64,000 nt of DNA from Thermincola carboxydiphila (GTDB lineage Bacteria > Bacillota > Thermincolia > Thermincolales > UBA2595): positions 1 to 64,000 of the forward strand of contig JAENYP010000002.1 of assembly GCA_016841725.1 (NCBI GenBank), given 5' to 3'. The notes under the pieces were generated by a model that had not been told where the DNA came from, made no database searches, and was given only the letters and a program-made list of their open reading frames with translations. The position numbers were made by a program, and so were the translations under genes. How positions within the stretch are numbered: the first letter of the stretch is position 1; each line of letters opens with the position of its first letter. Below, in pieces: positions 24,972 through 32,808 of the stretch.

Positions 24972-25385
24972 CTAATTCCCTTCAATAACATTGTTAGATT
25001 GCCCTGTATGCTCCAAATGCCATTGGGAGAATTCCCCGATGTCTTTTCTGATTGAATTGAAAACAAATGATATTACGGTCACATCATCAACAAATCCTAA
25101 CCCAAGTAGGAAATCAGGAATCATATCAACCGGGTTTAAAAAATAAAGAAGCGCTGCCAGACCTGTGATTATTGTTTTTAAGGGGACTCTTCTATACTCT
25201 CCCCTTGCCCATGCTCCCACCATTTTTATTAACAAATCCATTTCATCACGGACTTTATCAATTTTCCCCTTTTGTTTTTCATACTTGATCAAAGCCCTGT
25301 TAATAATTTCTGTGGTCCTTTTTATGTCTCCAGCAAGGTTTGCCGCCTTACGCCTGCTCGATTCGAAACCCGCAGGTTTTTTCAA
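24972..25385 (-). CDS. YkvA-like membrane protein (DUF1232)
   Basis: The 137-residue protein has a charged N-terminal half and the DUF1232/YkvA core around VPLKTIITGLAALLYFLNPVDMIPDFLLGLGFVDDVTVI (about 67-106), with the hallmark N-P-x-D-x-I-P-D motif. One or two membrane helices pack around it. The function of the family is unknown. AAGGAGAAGG precedes the TTG start. It is preceded by two terminators and the candidate small RNA, so it has its own promoter or depends on read-through. Confidence 0.85.
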   Translation of the reverse strand: MKKPAGFESSRRKAANLAGDIKRTTEIINRALIKYEKQKGKIDKVRDEMDLLIKMVGAWARGEYRRVPLKTIITGLAALLYFLNPVDMIPDFLLGLGFVDDVTVISFVFNSIRKDIGEFSQWHLEHTGQSNNVIEGN

Positions 25386-25440
25386 ACTGACCTTCTCCTT
25401 TCATCCGGCAATTCTTCAGAAATATGATTCCAGTATATTA

Positions 25441-25487
25441 TTAAAAAGGCGCGCATCTTTCAGTTCCCAATTCGCGCGCCTTTTTAT
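25441..25487. terminator. Bidirectional GC-rich terminator
   Basis: GGCGCGC (25448-25454) and GCGCGCC (25474-25480) form a seven-base stem flanked by five A and five T, so it could act both ways. Confidence 0.75.
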
Positions 25488-25499
25488 ACTTCATTCCTT

Positions 25500-25522
25500 A
25501 GCCTTTTCCACAACTGTGGAAA
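25500..25522. repeat. 22-bp perfect palindrome
   Basis: CTTTTCCACA-AC-TGTGGAAAAG is a perfect inverted repeat between the small-RNA terminator and the next terminator. It could be an operator or a short hairpin. Confidence 0.6.
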
Positions 25523-25540
25523 AGATATACTTTTCTGAAG

Positions 25541-25571
25541 TAAAAAAAAGCCTCAAGCTGACGCTTAAGGC
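25541..25571 (-). terminator. Terminator of the candidate small RNA / ddl operon
   Basis: GCCTTAAGC and GCTTGAGGC form a nine-base stem with one mismatch and a four-base loop. On the minus strand eight T follow. It is the 3' end of the candidate RNA at 25543-25640. Confidence 0.85.
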
Positions 25572-25640
25572 AAACACCTTAAATATATAAGGTGAAGGCG
25601 GGCTCTTTGGTAAAAGTAACCAGTATTTACTACGTGATTT
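25543..25640 (-). ncRNA. Candidate small RNA with C-rich anti-SD-like loop
   Basis: A sigma-H-like promoter (25646-25672) is followed by about 98 bases with no reading frame and then a strong terminator. The predicted RNA has a small hairpin (TGGT/ACCA, near 25609-25622), an exposed C-rich stretch GAGCCCGCCTT (about 25595-25605), a hairpin CACCTTA/TAAGGTG (25575-25594) and the terminator stem. C-rich single strands of this kind in Gram-positive small RNAs pair with ribosome sites. The pyrimidine-rich segment recalls CsfG, a small RNA of endospore formers; I could not check that. It lies between ddl and the YkvA-like gene. Confidence 0.6.
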
Positions 25641-25645
25641 TATTA

Positions 25646-25672
25646 ATTCTACAATAATCTCTAAATTCCTGC
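25646..25672 (-). promoter_or_regulatory. Sigma-H-like promoter of the candidate small RNA
   Basis: GCAGGA (25672-25667), then ATTT, and GAAT (25649-25646) are separated by exactly 17 bases, the same layout as the comFB and queE sites. Confidence 0.55.
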
Positions 25673-25717
25673 AAAACATTTTAATTTTTTAAAAACATGC
25701 ATATGATCCAAGCCTTT

Positions 25718-26653
25718 TTAAGCATTATGGGCCTGGAAGGCATAGTTAATCAGTCTTTCAATCAGGTCGGGAAAGTTTATCCCGGCAGCTCTGGCAGCAT
25801 CAGGGAAAAGGCTTGTAGCAGTCATTCCAGGGCTTGTATTAATTTCCAGCACATAGGGTTCATTGTTTTCACTAACCAGGAAATCAACTCTGGACAATCC
25901 CGTGCATCCAACAGCACGGTAAGCCCTGGCAGCAATTCCCCTGATTTCCTTGTCAATTGCTTCTGGAAGCTCTGCCGCAAAATGACTGCTGGCTCCGGTC
26001 GTATACTTGGCATGGTAGTCATATACCCCGGACTGAGATACTATCTCCAGGATTGGGAGAACCACAGGCTCTGAATTACCCATGATAGATACCGTCAGTT
26101 CCCGGCCTTTAATAAACTGTTCCACCAGAATCTCATGATCATACTTCAGACACTCAACAATACCTTCTTTTACGTCCTCTTCCTGGAAGGCAAAGCAGAC
26201 ACCGATTGAGGAACCCTGACTGGCAGACTTTATCACAACAGGCAGTTTCATTTTATTCAAGACCATTTGTGAGATTTCCACAGGTGAGGACCGTTCCCCA
26301 TCAATTACCATAAATTCCGGTGTGGGGATATTTTCGTAAATAAATATTTTTTTGGTCATAATTTTGTTCATTGCCAGAGAACTGGCCATAACTCCCGGTC
26401 CTGTATAGGGTATGCCCAGAATTTCCAGAAGTCCCTGGACACAGCCGTCCTCACCGTATTTGCCATGAAGGGCAATAACTGCAACATCTGGCCCGACCTC
26501 CCGCAGTTTTTCACTGAGGTCCTTTCCGGCATCAATAAGCACAGTATCAAAGTCTTTGTCTTTTAAAGCATCAAATATGGACTTCCCGGTATTCAGGGAA
26601 ACTTCTCTCTCTGTTGACAGACCGCCATACAGGATAGCTACCTTTTTTGTCAT
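25718..26653 (-). CDS. ddl: D-alanine--D-alanine ligase
   Basis: The 311-residue ATP-grasp enzyme shows the Ddl pattern: AILYGGLSTEREVSLNTG at the start, ALHGKYGEDGCVQGLLEILGIPYTGPGVMASSLAMNK, KSASQGSSIGV for ATP binding, and YVLEINTSPGMTATSLFPDAA with the metal-binding glutamate and asparagine. It makes D-Ala-D-Ala for peptidoglycan stem peptides in the cytoplasm. The ATG overlaps the stop of the PHP gene (ATGA), so translation is coupled. The ESPGMT-like NTSPGMT segment and Tyr-rather-than-Phe choices suggest a normal D-Ala enzyme, but resistance-type ligases cannot be excluded from sequence alone. Confidence 0.93.
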   Translation of the reverse strand: MTKKVAILYGGLSTEREVSLNTGKSIFDALKDKDFDTVLIDAGKDLSEKLREVGPDVAVIALHGKYGEDGCVQGLLEILGIPYTGPGVMASSLAMNKIMTKKIFIYENIPTPEFMVIDGERSSPVEISQMVLNKMKLPVVIKSASQGSSIGVCFAFQEEDVKEGIVECLKYDHEILVEQFIKGRELTVSIMGNSEPVVLPILEIVSQSGVYDYHAKYTTGASSHFAAELPEAIDKEIRGIAARAYRAVGCTGLSRVDFLVSENNEPYVLEINTSPGMTATSLFPDAARAAGINFPDLIERLINYAFQAHNA

Positions 26654-27507
26654 ATAACACCTCCGAAATTTATTCCGGATATCCCAAAAAGGCTGAGAAA
26701 TTCTCCGACCTCCTCATAGGGTACCGGGTTTTCACCCAGGATTACCGGTGTTATGGTACCGTGGTAATCACTTCCCCCGGTTTTCAAAAGCCTGTGTTCC
26801 TGGGCTTTTTTATAATATCTCCGGACATATTCCTCTCTGTGTTCACCAAAATAATAATAAAACACCTCCAGCCCGTCTATGTCTTTAAAACATAGTTCCT
26901 CAACTATCCGGTCATTGCGGATTAATCCGGGATGGGCAAGAATAACAATCCCTTCCGAGTCCTTGATAAAATTAACTGCTTCCTCAAAAGGATATGCGTA
27001 GTCAACATATGCTAGACCATTACGTTGTAGATACTTTGTCATAATTTCTATCGCATCAGCCGGTTCTTTGATGTGTCCGGCATTATGCAATGCCCGCATA
27101 ATGTGCCCCTTACTGACGGGGCTGTCCGGATGAGCCAGTTGTTTCACATCATTCCATGAGATTTTAAAGCCAAACTCCCCTAATCTTTCCACTGTTGCCC
27201 TGGCACACAATGTCCTCTGATTGCGAAGCTCTGCAAGTCCCTGCTGCAGACAGCCGTTATCCGGATCATTAAAATATCCAAGCAGATGCACCTCTATGCC
27301 CTGATACAGGGTCAATATTTCAACAGCCGGGATCACCTTAATGCCATATACCACTCCTGCGCGGCGTGCCGGATGATATCCGAAAGTACTTTCATGGTCT
27401 GCAAGAGCAATCGTTCTAAGACCTGCGTCAAAAGCCATTTTAACTACCGTAACCGGGTCAATGTTGCCATCTGACGCAGTCGTGTGAATATGCAAGTCAA
27501 TACACAT
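26650..27507 (-). CDS. PHP-domain phosphoesterase
   Basis: This 285-residue protein begins with the PHP metal motif CIDLHIHTTASDGN. Other PHP histidine motifs include ALADHEST, the segment VILAHPGL and GGSDYHG near the end. The family (YciV/TrpH type) hydrolyses 3',5'-nucleotide phosphates such as pAp or ssRNA ends. GGAGG six bases upstream selects the ATG at 27507 over one 12 bases earlier. It is the first gene of an operon with ddl. Confidence 0.88.
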   Translation of the reverse strand: MCIDLHIHTTASDGNIDPVTVVKMAFDAGLRTIALADHESTFGYHPARRAGVVYGIKVIPAVEILTLYQGIEVHLLGYFNDPDNGCLQQGLAELRNQRTLCARATVERLGEFGFKISWNDVKQLAHPDSPVSKGHIMRALHNAGHIKEPADAIEIMTKYLQRNGLAYVDYAYPFEEAVNFIKDSEGIVILAHPGLIRNDRIVEELCFKDIDGLEVFYYYFGEHREEYVRRYYKKAQEHRLLKTGGSDYHGTITPVILGENPVPYEEVGEFLSLFGISGINFGGVI

Positions 27508-27607
27508 TTTTACCTCCATAGAATATTATATTACCGCGAAACATATTTTTTAAGTATATCATTAAAATTTTAAAAAAATCCGCTACAATTTTACAAGGTT
27601 GAATCAA

Positions 27608-27636
27608 TTGACAAATTAACACTTATCATTTATACT
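27608..27636 (+). promoter_or_regulatory. Sigma-A promoter of tRNA-Trp
   Basis: A perfect TTGACA (27608-27613) and TATACT (27631-27636) are separated by 17 bases, about 20 bases before the mature tRNA 5' end. Confidence 0.85.
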
Positions 27637-27657
27637 AAATGATGTTCGACGAATCGC

Positions 27658-27733
27658 AGGGGAGTAGCTCAATTGGTAGAGTAGCGGTCTCCAAAACCGT
27701 TGGTTGCAGGTTCGAGTCCTGTCTCCCCTGCCA
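27658..27733 (+). tRNA. tRNA-Trp (anticodon CCA)
   Basis: The acceptor stem AGGGGAG (27658-27664) pairs with CTCCCCT (27723-27729). The D arm, an anticodon stem GCGGT/ACCGT around loop CTCCAAA, and a T arm with GGTTCGAGTCC follow in order. The discriminator is G and the 3' CCA (27731-27733) is encoded. The anticodon CCA reads UGG tryptophan codons. It stands alone with its own promoter and terminator. Confidence 0.97.
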
Positions 27734-27747
27734 TAAACACAATTTTT

Positions 27748-27775
27748 ACACTGTAAAAGTTACAGTGTTTTTTTT
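27748..27775 (+). terminator. Terminator of tRNA-Trp
   Basis: ACACTGTAA and TTACAGTGT form a perfect nine-base stem with a three-base loop, followed by eight T. It overlaps the 3' end of the converging GNAT gene. Confidence 0.9.
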
Positions 27776-28319
27776 ATGCAAAAATCCGGTATTTACCGAG
27801 AAACTCATCCCTGAGAATGCCCATTAAGATAATATCATAATATCTCCCATTCCTGTACAACCCTTGTCGTTCCAGGCCTTCTATAGTGAAACCTGTTTTT
27901 TCGTAAACCTTTTTGGCCCTGACATTATATTCAAAGACTTCGAGTCCGACCCTGTGAAAATCCAACTCCAGAAACAGATGCCTTAGCAGGGTAACCAGTG
28001 CATCAGTGCCGAAGCCCTGGTTCCACATCCGCTTCTCTCCTATGAGCATCCCCAGTTCTGCCTTCCGGTTCTCTTTATCTATGGACCCCAGTGATATAAA
28101 CCCAATAGAACTGCCGGTCAGTGATTCAATAATCAGCCGTAAGGTATCATATTCACCCAGGCCCTTTTCATATCTCCGGCTCTCAATTTCAAATGTGGTG
28201 TTAATCGGCGCTCCCCTGACAAGATCCGCAATTTCCGGGTCGTTTTTCCATTTAACCAGCAGCGGAATATCTGCCCTGGTAATGTTCCTTATCCTGACTT
28301 TGTTTCCTGCCAAGTTCAT
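27774..28319 (-). CDS. GNAT acetyltransferase, RimJ/RimL type
   Basis: The 181-residue protein has the GNAT fold of the RimJ/RimL group: IRNITRADIPLLVKWKNDPEI at the start, IGFISLGSIDKENRKAELGMLIG, and the acetyl-CoA loop WNQGFGTDALVTLLRHLF, then NVRAKKVYEKTGFTIEG. Such enzymes acetylate protein N-termini or small amines such as polyamines or sugar amines. The ATG at 28319 has AGGAGG ten bases upstream, ruling out a longer reading. It converges on the tRNA gene. The substrate is unknown. Confidence 0.88.
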   Translation of the reverse strand: MNLAGNKVRIRNITRADIPLLVKWKNDPEIADLVRGAPINTTFEIESRRYEKGLGEYDTLRLIIESLTGSSIGFISLGSIDKENRKAELGMLIGEKRMWNQGFGTDALVTLLRHLFLELDFHRVGLEVFEYNVRAKKVYEKTGFTIEGLERQGLYRNGRYYDIILMGILRDEFLGKYRIFA

Positions 28320-28474
28320 GAAGCGGTATCCTCCTGTTCCTTTGTTGATATTATTATTAGACAATCGTCGGCAGATTCCTCTTAATTAGCTGTGGGATAA
28401 AGCAATGATAAGACATAATCCAAGCCTGGATTAATAAATATTTAATTAAGCATAAACCATTCCGGAGGTCACCA

Positions 28475-30028
28475 ATGAAAAAGTCGTTCGTACACGGAGC
28501 TTTGGTACTAATGGCAGCGGCCACTGTAAACAGGGTAATCGGTTTTATTTATCAGGCAGCTATTTACCGGTTAATTGGGCCCGAAGGTGTGGGTCTGTAT
28601 AATCTGGTGTATCCCATTTATATCCTGATTATTGTGCTCACGACAGCAGGTATCCCATTGGGGATATCCAAACTGGTCTCAGAAGCGGAAGTCAGCGGCA
28701 ACCGCAGGCTTAGCTACCAGATTCTCTGGCTCTCCCTTTTAATCCTGATAGTATCAGGAGGCTTTTTTACGGTAATTTCCTATCTGGCTTCACCACTGCT
28801 GCTGAAGCATGTTTTCGTTAATAAAATGGTGTATCCGGTATTCAGGTGCCTGCTTCCGGGAATTTTCATCGTTTCGTTAAGTTCCGCATTTCGCGGTTTC
28901 TTCCAGGGCTTGATGGACATGAAGCCACCTGCTGTGAGTCAGGTTATCGAACAGGTAATCAGGGTTTTTTTTGGAATAAGTCTGGCTGTTTACCTGCTTC
29001 CGCGGGGAATCCAGTGGGCAGCGGCCGGAATTGCAGGGGCCGGTGTTATCGGAGAATTTTTCGGCCTAACAGTCCTGATAACCAGCTTTCTGCGCCGTAA
29101 GCCATTAAGTATTGTCCTATCCCTGCCAGGTATAACTGTATCATACAATATTTTACGAAAACTTTTTAAAATGTGTACCCCGATAACCCTGGGACGTATT
29201 GCTGCAACTCTAATGCTGTCTATTGATTCAATGCTTATTCCCTATGTACTGAGGGAAGCCGGCCATTCGACATCAACTGCGACAGCAATTTACGGGCAGC
29301 TTACAGGTGTTGCTCTGACCTTACTTTCAGTACCCTCAGTAATCACAGTTTCCCTGGCAACAAGCCTGGTTCCCGCAATTTCCGAGGCAGTAGCCCAAAA
29401 CAGGTCTTGGGTCGTAAGTTCCAGAACCAGTGAAGCCATAAGGGTTACACTTCTGGCTGCCGTCCCCTTTGTTTCTGCATTCATGATACTTCCTGATGCC
29501 ATAACCCAGGCTATTTTTGGTTCTCCTGAAGCCGGACACCTGCTCGCAATATTGGCCTTTGGAGGGCTTTTTGCCTACCTGCAGCAAACAACCACCGGGG
29601 TACTTCAGGGGCTTGGTTATCCGGTAATACCTCTCACAAATATGTTTTTTGCCGGACTCGTCAAGATCCTGGGTATCTATACAATTTCTGCCCGCCCATC
29701 ACTTGGGATAACAGCAATAGCTTATTGTTTCGACATTTTTTTTATTCTGGCTGCCGGACTTAACATCCTGTCACTTTACCGGAAAACAGGTTGTCATTTA
29801 AACCTCAAAAATGACGTCTTCAAACCTGTAACAGCCGGTCTGTTTACGGCCATGATTTATTCAGGATTATATAAGTCACTGTATCAGGCGCTGGGACTAA
29901 ACTTCCTGAGTGTGGCAATTTCACTTGGCTGTGGATTTGTTTTTTACATTTTTGCTGTTGCTTTGATGGGGTCACTGAAAAAAAATGACCTCCGCAGGCT
30001 TCCATATATTAATAGATTAATCCGATAG
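28475..30028 (+). CDS. spoVB: Stage V sporulation protein B-type lipid/polysaccharide flippase (MOP)
   Basis: This 517-residue protein has about 14 helices and matches SpoVB of the MOP exporter superfamily: KKSFVHGALVLMAAATVNRVIGFIYQAAIYRLIGPEGVGLYNL and TTAGIPLGISKLVSEAE are highly characteristic. In Bacillus, SpoVB is needed for spore cortex synthesis, probably handling a lipid-linked precursor; the related MurJ flips lipid II. CGGAGG precedes the ATG. Its presence supports a spore-forming host. The gene is one of the few on the plus strand. Confidence 0.88.
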   Translation: MKKSFVHGALVLMAAATVNRVIGFIYQAAIYRLIGPEGVGLYNLVYPIYILIIVLTTAGIPLGISKLVSEAEVSGNRRLSYQILWLSLLILIVSGGFFTVISYLASPLLLKHVFVNKMVYPVFRCLLPGIFIVSLSSAFRGFFQGLMDMKPPAVSQVIEQVIRVFFGISLAVYLLPRGIQWAAAGIAGAGVIGEFFGLTVLITSFLRRKPLSIVLSLPGITVSYNILRKLFKMCTPITLGRIAATLMLSIDSMLIPYVLREAGHSTSTATAIYGQLTGVALTLLSVPSVITVSLATSLVPAISEAVAQNRSWVVSSRTSEAIRVTLLAAVPFVSAFMILPDAITQAIFGSPEAGHLLAILAFGGLFAYLQQTTTGVLQGLGYPVIPLTNMFFAGLVKILGIYTISARPSLGITAIAYCFDIFFILAAGLNILSLYRKTGCHLNLKNDVFKPVTAGLFTAMIYSGLYKSLYQALGLNFLSVAISLGCGFVFYIFAVALMGSLKKNDLRRLPYINRLIR

Positions 30029-30033
30029 CTAAG

Positions 30034-30073
30034 GCCGCTTAGACATTCGCTTCTTCAAGCAGTAATAAGCGGC
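30034..30073. terminator. First stem of a double terminator between spoVB and surE
   Basis: GCCGCTTA (30034-30041) and TAAGCGGC (30066-30073) form an eight-base stem shortly after the spoVB stop, in the gap between the converging spoVB and surE genes. Confidence 0.5.
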
Positions 30074-30094
30074 GCATGCTCCAATAAGCAGAAA

Positions 30095-30125
30095 CCGGAA
30101 CGGGTACTGCTATAACCCGTCCCGG
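30095..30125. terminator. Second stem between spoVB and surE
   Basis: CCGG-AACGGGT and ACCCGTCCCGG form a GC-rich stem in the convergent gap. Neither side has a strong T-run, so it may be a barrier or structural hairpin. Confidence 0.5.
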
Positions 30126-30145
30126 CCCCAAATAATCCGATTTGT

Positions 30146-30916
30146 TTATAAAATACTGTCTAAATTCCATTCCCTGACCATGCTGATAAAGCTATTGCCG
30201 GTTACATCAAAACACAAGGGGGTAACCGATATTTCGCCATTCTTGACTGAGGCGATATCAGTGCCCGGTTCAGCCATTATATCCATAACTTCGCCGCCCA
30301 TCCAGTAATACTCCTTACCGCGGGGGTCACGCCTTTTTTCAAAAGTATTCTCATAACGCCTCTTACCCAGTCGGGTTACCGTTACCTGGGAAGGTATTCT
30401 GCCGTCTTTCAGGGCAGGCACGTTTACATTGAGAAGCATTTCATCTGGCAGCCCATTACAAGTTACAACCTCTACAAGTCGCCGGGTAAACTCAGCCGCA
30501 AAATCAAAATCCGTACTTTCCCACGAGGCCAGTGAGACAGCGATTGAAGGTACATCATTGATAACCCCTTCAAGAGCAGCTGAGACTGTTCCCGAATAAA
30601 GCACATCTGTACCCAGATTTGGCCCCAGATTAATTCCGGCCACCACTATATCAGGCCTGCGGGGCAGCAACGCCTGTATGGCAAGTTTGACACAATCTGA
30701 AGGTGTTCCATTGACTGCATAACCTTTAGAACTGCTTCCGGAGAACTCAAGTTTCTCAGCCCGCAGCGGTTTGTGGATGGTTATCCCCAGTCCGGAAGCG
30801 CTTCTCGGTCTGTCCGGAGCCACCACATAAACATCCCCGAGCTGTTCCAGGGCTGTTCTGAGTGAATTAATACCCGGGGCTTGTATGCCGTCATCATTAC
30901 TAATAAGAATAAGCAT
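30146..30916 (-). CDS. surE: 5'/3'-nucleotidase SurE
   Basis: The 256-residue protein starts with LILISNDDGIQAPGI, the acidic metal site of SurE, and has further family blocks VVAPDRPRSASGLGIT, VNGTPSDCVKLA and GINLGPNLGTDVLYSGTVSAALEG. SurE removes phosphate from nucleoside 5'- and 3'-monophosphates in stationary phase in the cytoplasm. GGGAGGG precedes the ATG. It follows the YpmA-like gene and a terminator on the same strand, so it likely has its own promoter or reads through. Confidence 0.93.
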   Translation of the reverse strand: MLILISNDDGIQAPGINSLRTALEQLGDVYVVAPDRPRSASGLGITIHKPLRAEKLEFSGSSSKGYAVNGTPSDCVKLAIQALLPRRPDIVVAGINLGPNLGTDVLYSGTVSAALEGVINDVPSIAVSLASWESTDFDFAAEFTRRLVEVVTCNGLPDEMLLNVNVPALKDGRIPSQVTVTRLGKRRYENTFEKRRDPRGKEYYWMGGEVMDIMAEPGTDIASVKNGEISVTPLCFDVTGNSFISMVREWNLDSIL

Positions 30917-30932
30917 AAGTCCCTCCCTATGA

Positions 30933-30958
30933 CTAAAAAAGCAGGCCAGACCTGCTTT
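30933..30958 (-). terminator. Terminator of the YpmA-like gene
   Basis: AAAGCAGG and CCTGCTTT form a stem overlapping the stop codon. On the minus strand six T follow. Confidence 0.75.
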
Positions 30959-31133
30959 ATATTTCGTATATATTGATTGTCATCGTTCCATCTTGATTCT
31001 TATTAAGCCCAAACATAACTTTTTTATGCTTCAAAGTCTTATTCAGATAATCAACAACCTTGTACATTTCTTTATAACTTTGAAAATGTTTGGAGGCAAT
31101 AAGCTCCAGCCTGTCGCTTTCCTGCTCCGCCAT
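30957..31133 (-). CDS. YpmA-like protein (DUF4264)
   Basis: This 58-residue protein has the layout I associate with Bacillus YpmA (DUF4264): a short start, then YKEMYKVVDYLNKTLKHKKVMFGLNKNQDGTMTINIYEI, where the central YK-VVDYLN-L-FGL pattern is shared. The function is unknown. GGAAGGGG lies upstream of the ATG, and a terminator follows. It sits between folE and surE. The match is from memory and moderate. Confidence 0.65.
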   Translation of the reverse strand: MAEQESDRLELIASKHFQSYKEMYKVVDYLNKTLKHKKVMFGLNKNQDGTMTINIYEI

Positions 31134-31227
31134 TATTAAATAATCCCCTTCCGAAAATACAGCCTGAAACTATTGTAATCAGTTTTGGCAAAGAAATCAA
31201 GTGGCCTGTATCCCAAAAATAGCAAAA

Positions 31228-31264
31228 CACCGGCAATCCCTATGAACCAAAAGGGATGCCGGCA
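31228..31264 (-). terminator. Terminator after folE
   Basis: ACCGGCAATCCC (31229-31240) and GGGATGCCGGC (31253-31263) form a long stem with one mismatch. On the minus strand TGTTTTGC follows. It lies just after the folE stop. Confidence 0.7.
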
Positions 31265-31273
31265 TTTCTTTTT

Positions 31274-31837
31274 TTAGTTTTTCCTTATCAGTGAAAAAGC
31301 CTCCGCACGGGTAGCCTGATTGTTCTTAAATAAACCACGCACCGCGGAAGTAAGAGTCATTGACCCGGGTTTTTTAACACCCCTCATTGTCATACACATG
31401 TGTTCTGCTTCAACAACTACCAGCACCCCAAGAGCATTAAGGGATTCCATAATCATATCGGCAATAGTACATGTCAGCCTTTCCTGCAGTTGGGGCCTTT
31501 TGGCAATGGTCTCCACAGTACGGGCCAGTTTAGAAAGTCCGGTGATTTTTCCTTTTCTGGGTATATAAGCCACATGTGCCTGTCCAAAAAACGGCAGCAA
31601 ATGATGCTCACACATGGAATAAAAAGGGATATCTTTAATGAGCACCATCTCCTCATGGTCTTCAGTGAACATCACCTGCAGGTGCTTACGCGGGTCTTCA
31701 TACATACCGCAAAATATCTCTTCATACATCCTGGCCACTCTTGAAGGGGTTGCCACTAAACCTTCCCTTTCAGGATCTTCGCCGATAGCCTCAAGTATCA
31801 TGCGAACTGCTGTTTCAATTTTTTCCTTATCAAACAT
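31274..31837 (-). CDS. folE: GTP cyclohydrolase I
   Basis: The 187-residue enzyme has the GTP cyclohydrolase I signature: [20 protein letters not shown] with the zinc cysteine and histidine, [23 protein letters not shown], and [17 protein letters not shown] with the second zinc cysteine. It opens GTP to 7,8-dihydroneopterin triphosphate, the first step for folate and for queuosine. It follows queE by 13 bp, which suggests the queuosine route; folate use is equally possible. AGGAGG precedes the ATG. The start of the operon has a sigma-H-like promoter. Confidence 0.95.
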   Translation of the reverse strand: MFDKEKIETAVRMILEAIGEDPEREGLVATPSRVARMYEEIFCGMYEDPRKHLQVMFTEDHEEMVLIKDIPFYSMCEHHLLPFFGQAHVAYIPRKGKITGLSKLARTVETIAKRPQLQERLTCTIADMIMESLNALGVLVVVEAEHMCMTMRGVKKPGSMTLTSAVRGLFKNNQATRAEAFSLIRKN

Positions 31838-31850
31838 GTCTAAATCCTCC

Positions 31851-32594
31851 TTACAACTGCCCCATAAATTTGTGCACCTGGGGTATTACTCTGACATCTG
31901 GAATGTACTGTAGCGCCTTTTCCTGCAATTCCATAAGTGCCGCAATGCTCATTGGCCTGACCGGCAATCCGTGATGGGGTGTTACCGGCTGTATAATAAG
32001 AGGTATATTGTGGTCAACCTCTTTTATCAAATTACACGTTCTAATAAGCGCTGACTCTCTTGTCTGTGAAGATACCACAACCTTTACAAAAATTTCTTTC
32101 TCTGCACCTTTTTTCAGGAACTCGGCATGCCTGTTCCATAAATCATCATAACCTGAAGTATCCGGTAATTTTATATCCATGCTTATTATGTCTATTACCG
32201 GCATAACTTTAGCCAAATCTTCCGCAAGAGTGCCATTGGTTTCCAGATAAATCCTGAATCCCCCAGCCTTCAAAATTGCACCCAGCCGGCTGATGAAGTC
32301 CGGATGCAGAAGGGGTTCCCCCCCGGTAAGGCTTACACTGTGCACTGTGGCAGCGGAAACAGTGCCAGTAATTATCCCGGCAACAGTATCTGTCTCTGCC
32401 GGGTTTGGTAAACTGGTAAAACTTCCACTGCCGGGACTGGTCTCTACGCGGAAATATTGCCCGGAAACACAAGCTGTATCACAATAGCGGCAGCTCAGGT
32501 TACATCCGGAAAGCCGGATAAAGACCTGTCTGACACCCGTATAGGGTCCTTCACCCTGAATAGAAGTAAAAACCTCGACCAGATTTGCCGCCAC
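31851..32594 (-). CDS. queE: 7-carboxy-7-deazaguanine synthase (QueE), radical SAM
   Basis: The 247-residue enzyme has the radical SAM cluster motif CNLSCRYC (C31, C35, C38), [22 protein letters not shown] before it and [11 protein letters not shown] after it, the standard QueE layout. QueE converts 6-carboxytetrahydropterin to CDG, a precursor of 7-deazaguanine in queuosine. The GTG start has AAGGAG eight bases upstream. Its spacing variant CxxxCxxC is the usual radical SAM one. folE follows immediately, so this is a deazapurine operon. QueC and QueD are not in the window. Confidence 0.93.
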   Translation of the reverse strand: MAANLVEVFTSIQGEGPYTGVRQVFIRLSGCNLSCRYCDTACVSGQYFRVETSPGSGSFTSLPNPAETDTVAGIITGTVSAATVHSVSLTGGEPLLHPDFISRLGAILKAGGFRIYLETNGTLAEDLAKVMPVIDIISMDIKLPDTSGYDDLWNRHAEFLKKGAEKEIFVKVVVSSQTRESALIRTCNLIKEVDHNIPLIIQPVTPHHGLPVRPMSIAALMELQEKALQYIPDVRVIPQVHKFMGQL

Positions 32595-32651
32595 CGATTA
32601 TGCTCCTTATCTGCCATGATATATTTGAATTGTTATGCAATTCTAAATTAT

Positions 32652-32678
32652 ATTCGAGATTTTCACTAAACCTCCTGC
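32652..32678 (-). promoter_or_regulatory. Sigma-H-like promoter of queE-folE
   Basis: GCAGGA (32678-32673) and GAAT (32655-32652) are separated by exactly 17 bases, matching the other sites. Transcription would start near 32645, about 50 bases before the queE GTG. Confidence 0.5.
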
Positions 32679-32713
32679 TAAATTTCGCGATTTTTTTAAA
32701 TGTGTTTTTTGCA

Positions 32714-32740
32714 GCAGGATAATTAAGAATAAAATCGAAT
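32714..32740 (+). promoter_or_regulatory. Sigma-H-like promoter, plus strand, purpose unclear
   Basis: GCAGGA (32714-32719) and GAAT (32737-32740) are separated by 17 bases on the plus strand. The transcript would run antisense into the lipoprotein gene ending at 32809. It could be a chance match. Confidence 0.35.
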
Positions 32741-32808
32741 ACTGCTATTAACTCATTAATTTGTTGGTTTTCTCGCTAAGTTTAATGCTGTCTTTTGGTG
32801 TTTCCCGT

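Noticed and set aside
32645-32670. Seven-codon leader peptide before queE (GTG with AGGAGG)
   Set aside because: The supposed ribosome site coincides with the -35 box of the promoter, so it would not be in the RNA.
32595-32700. PreQ1 riboswitch before queE
   Set aside because: The short leader lacks the C-rich loop and A-rich tail of PreQ1-I; only a promoter and ribosome site are seen.
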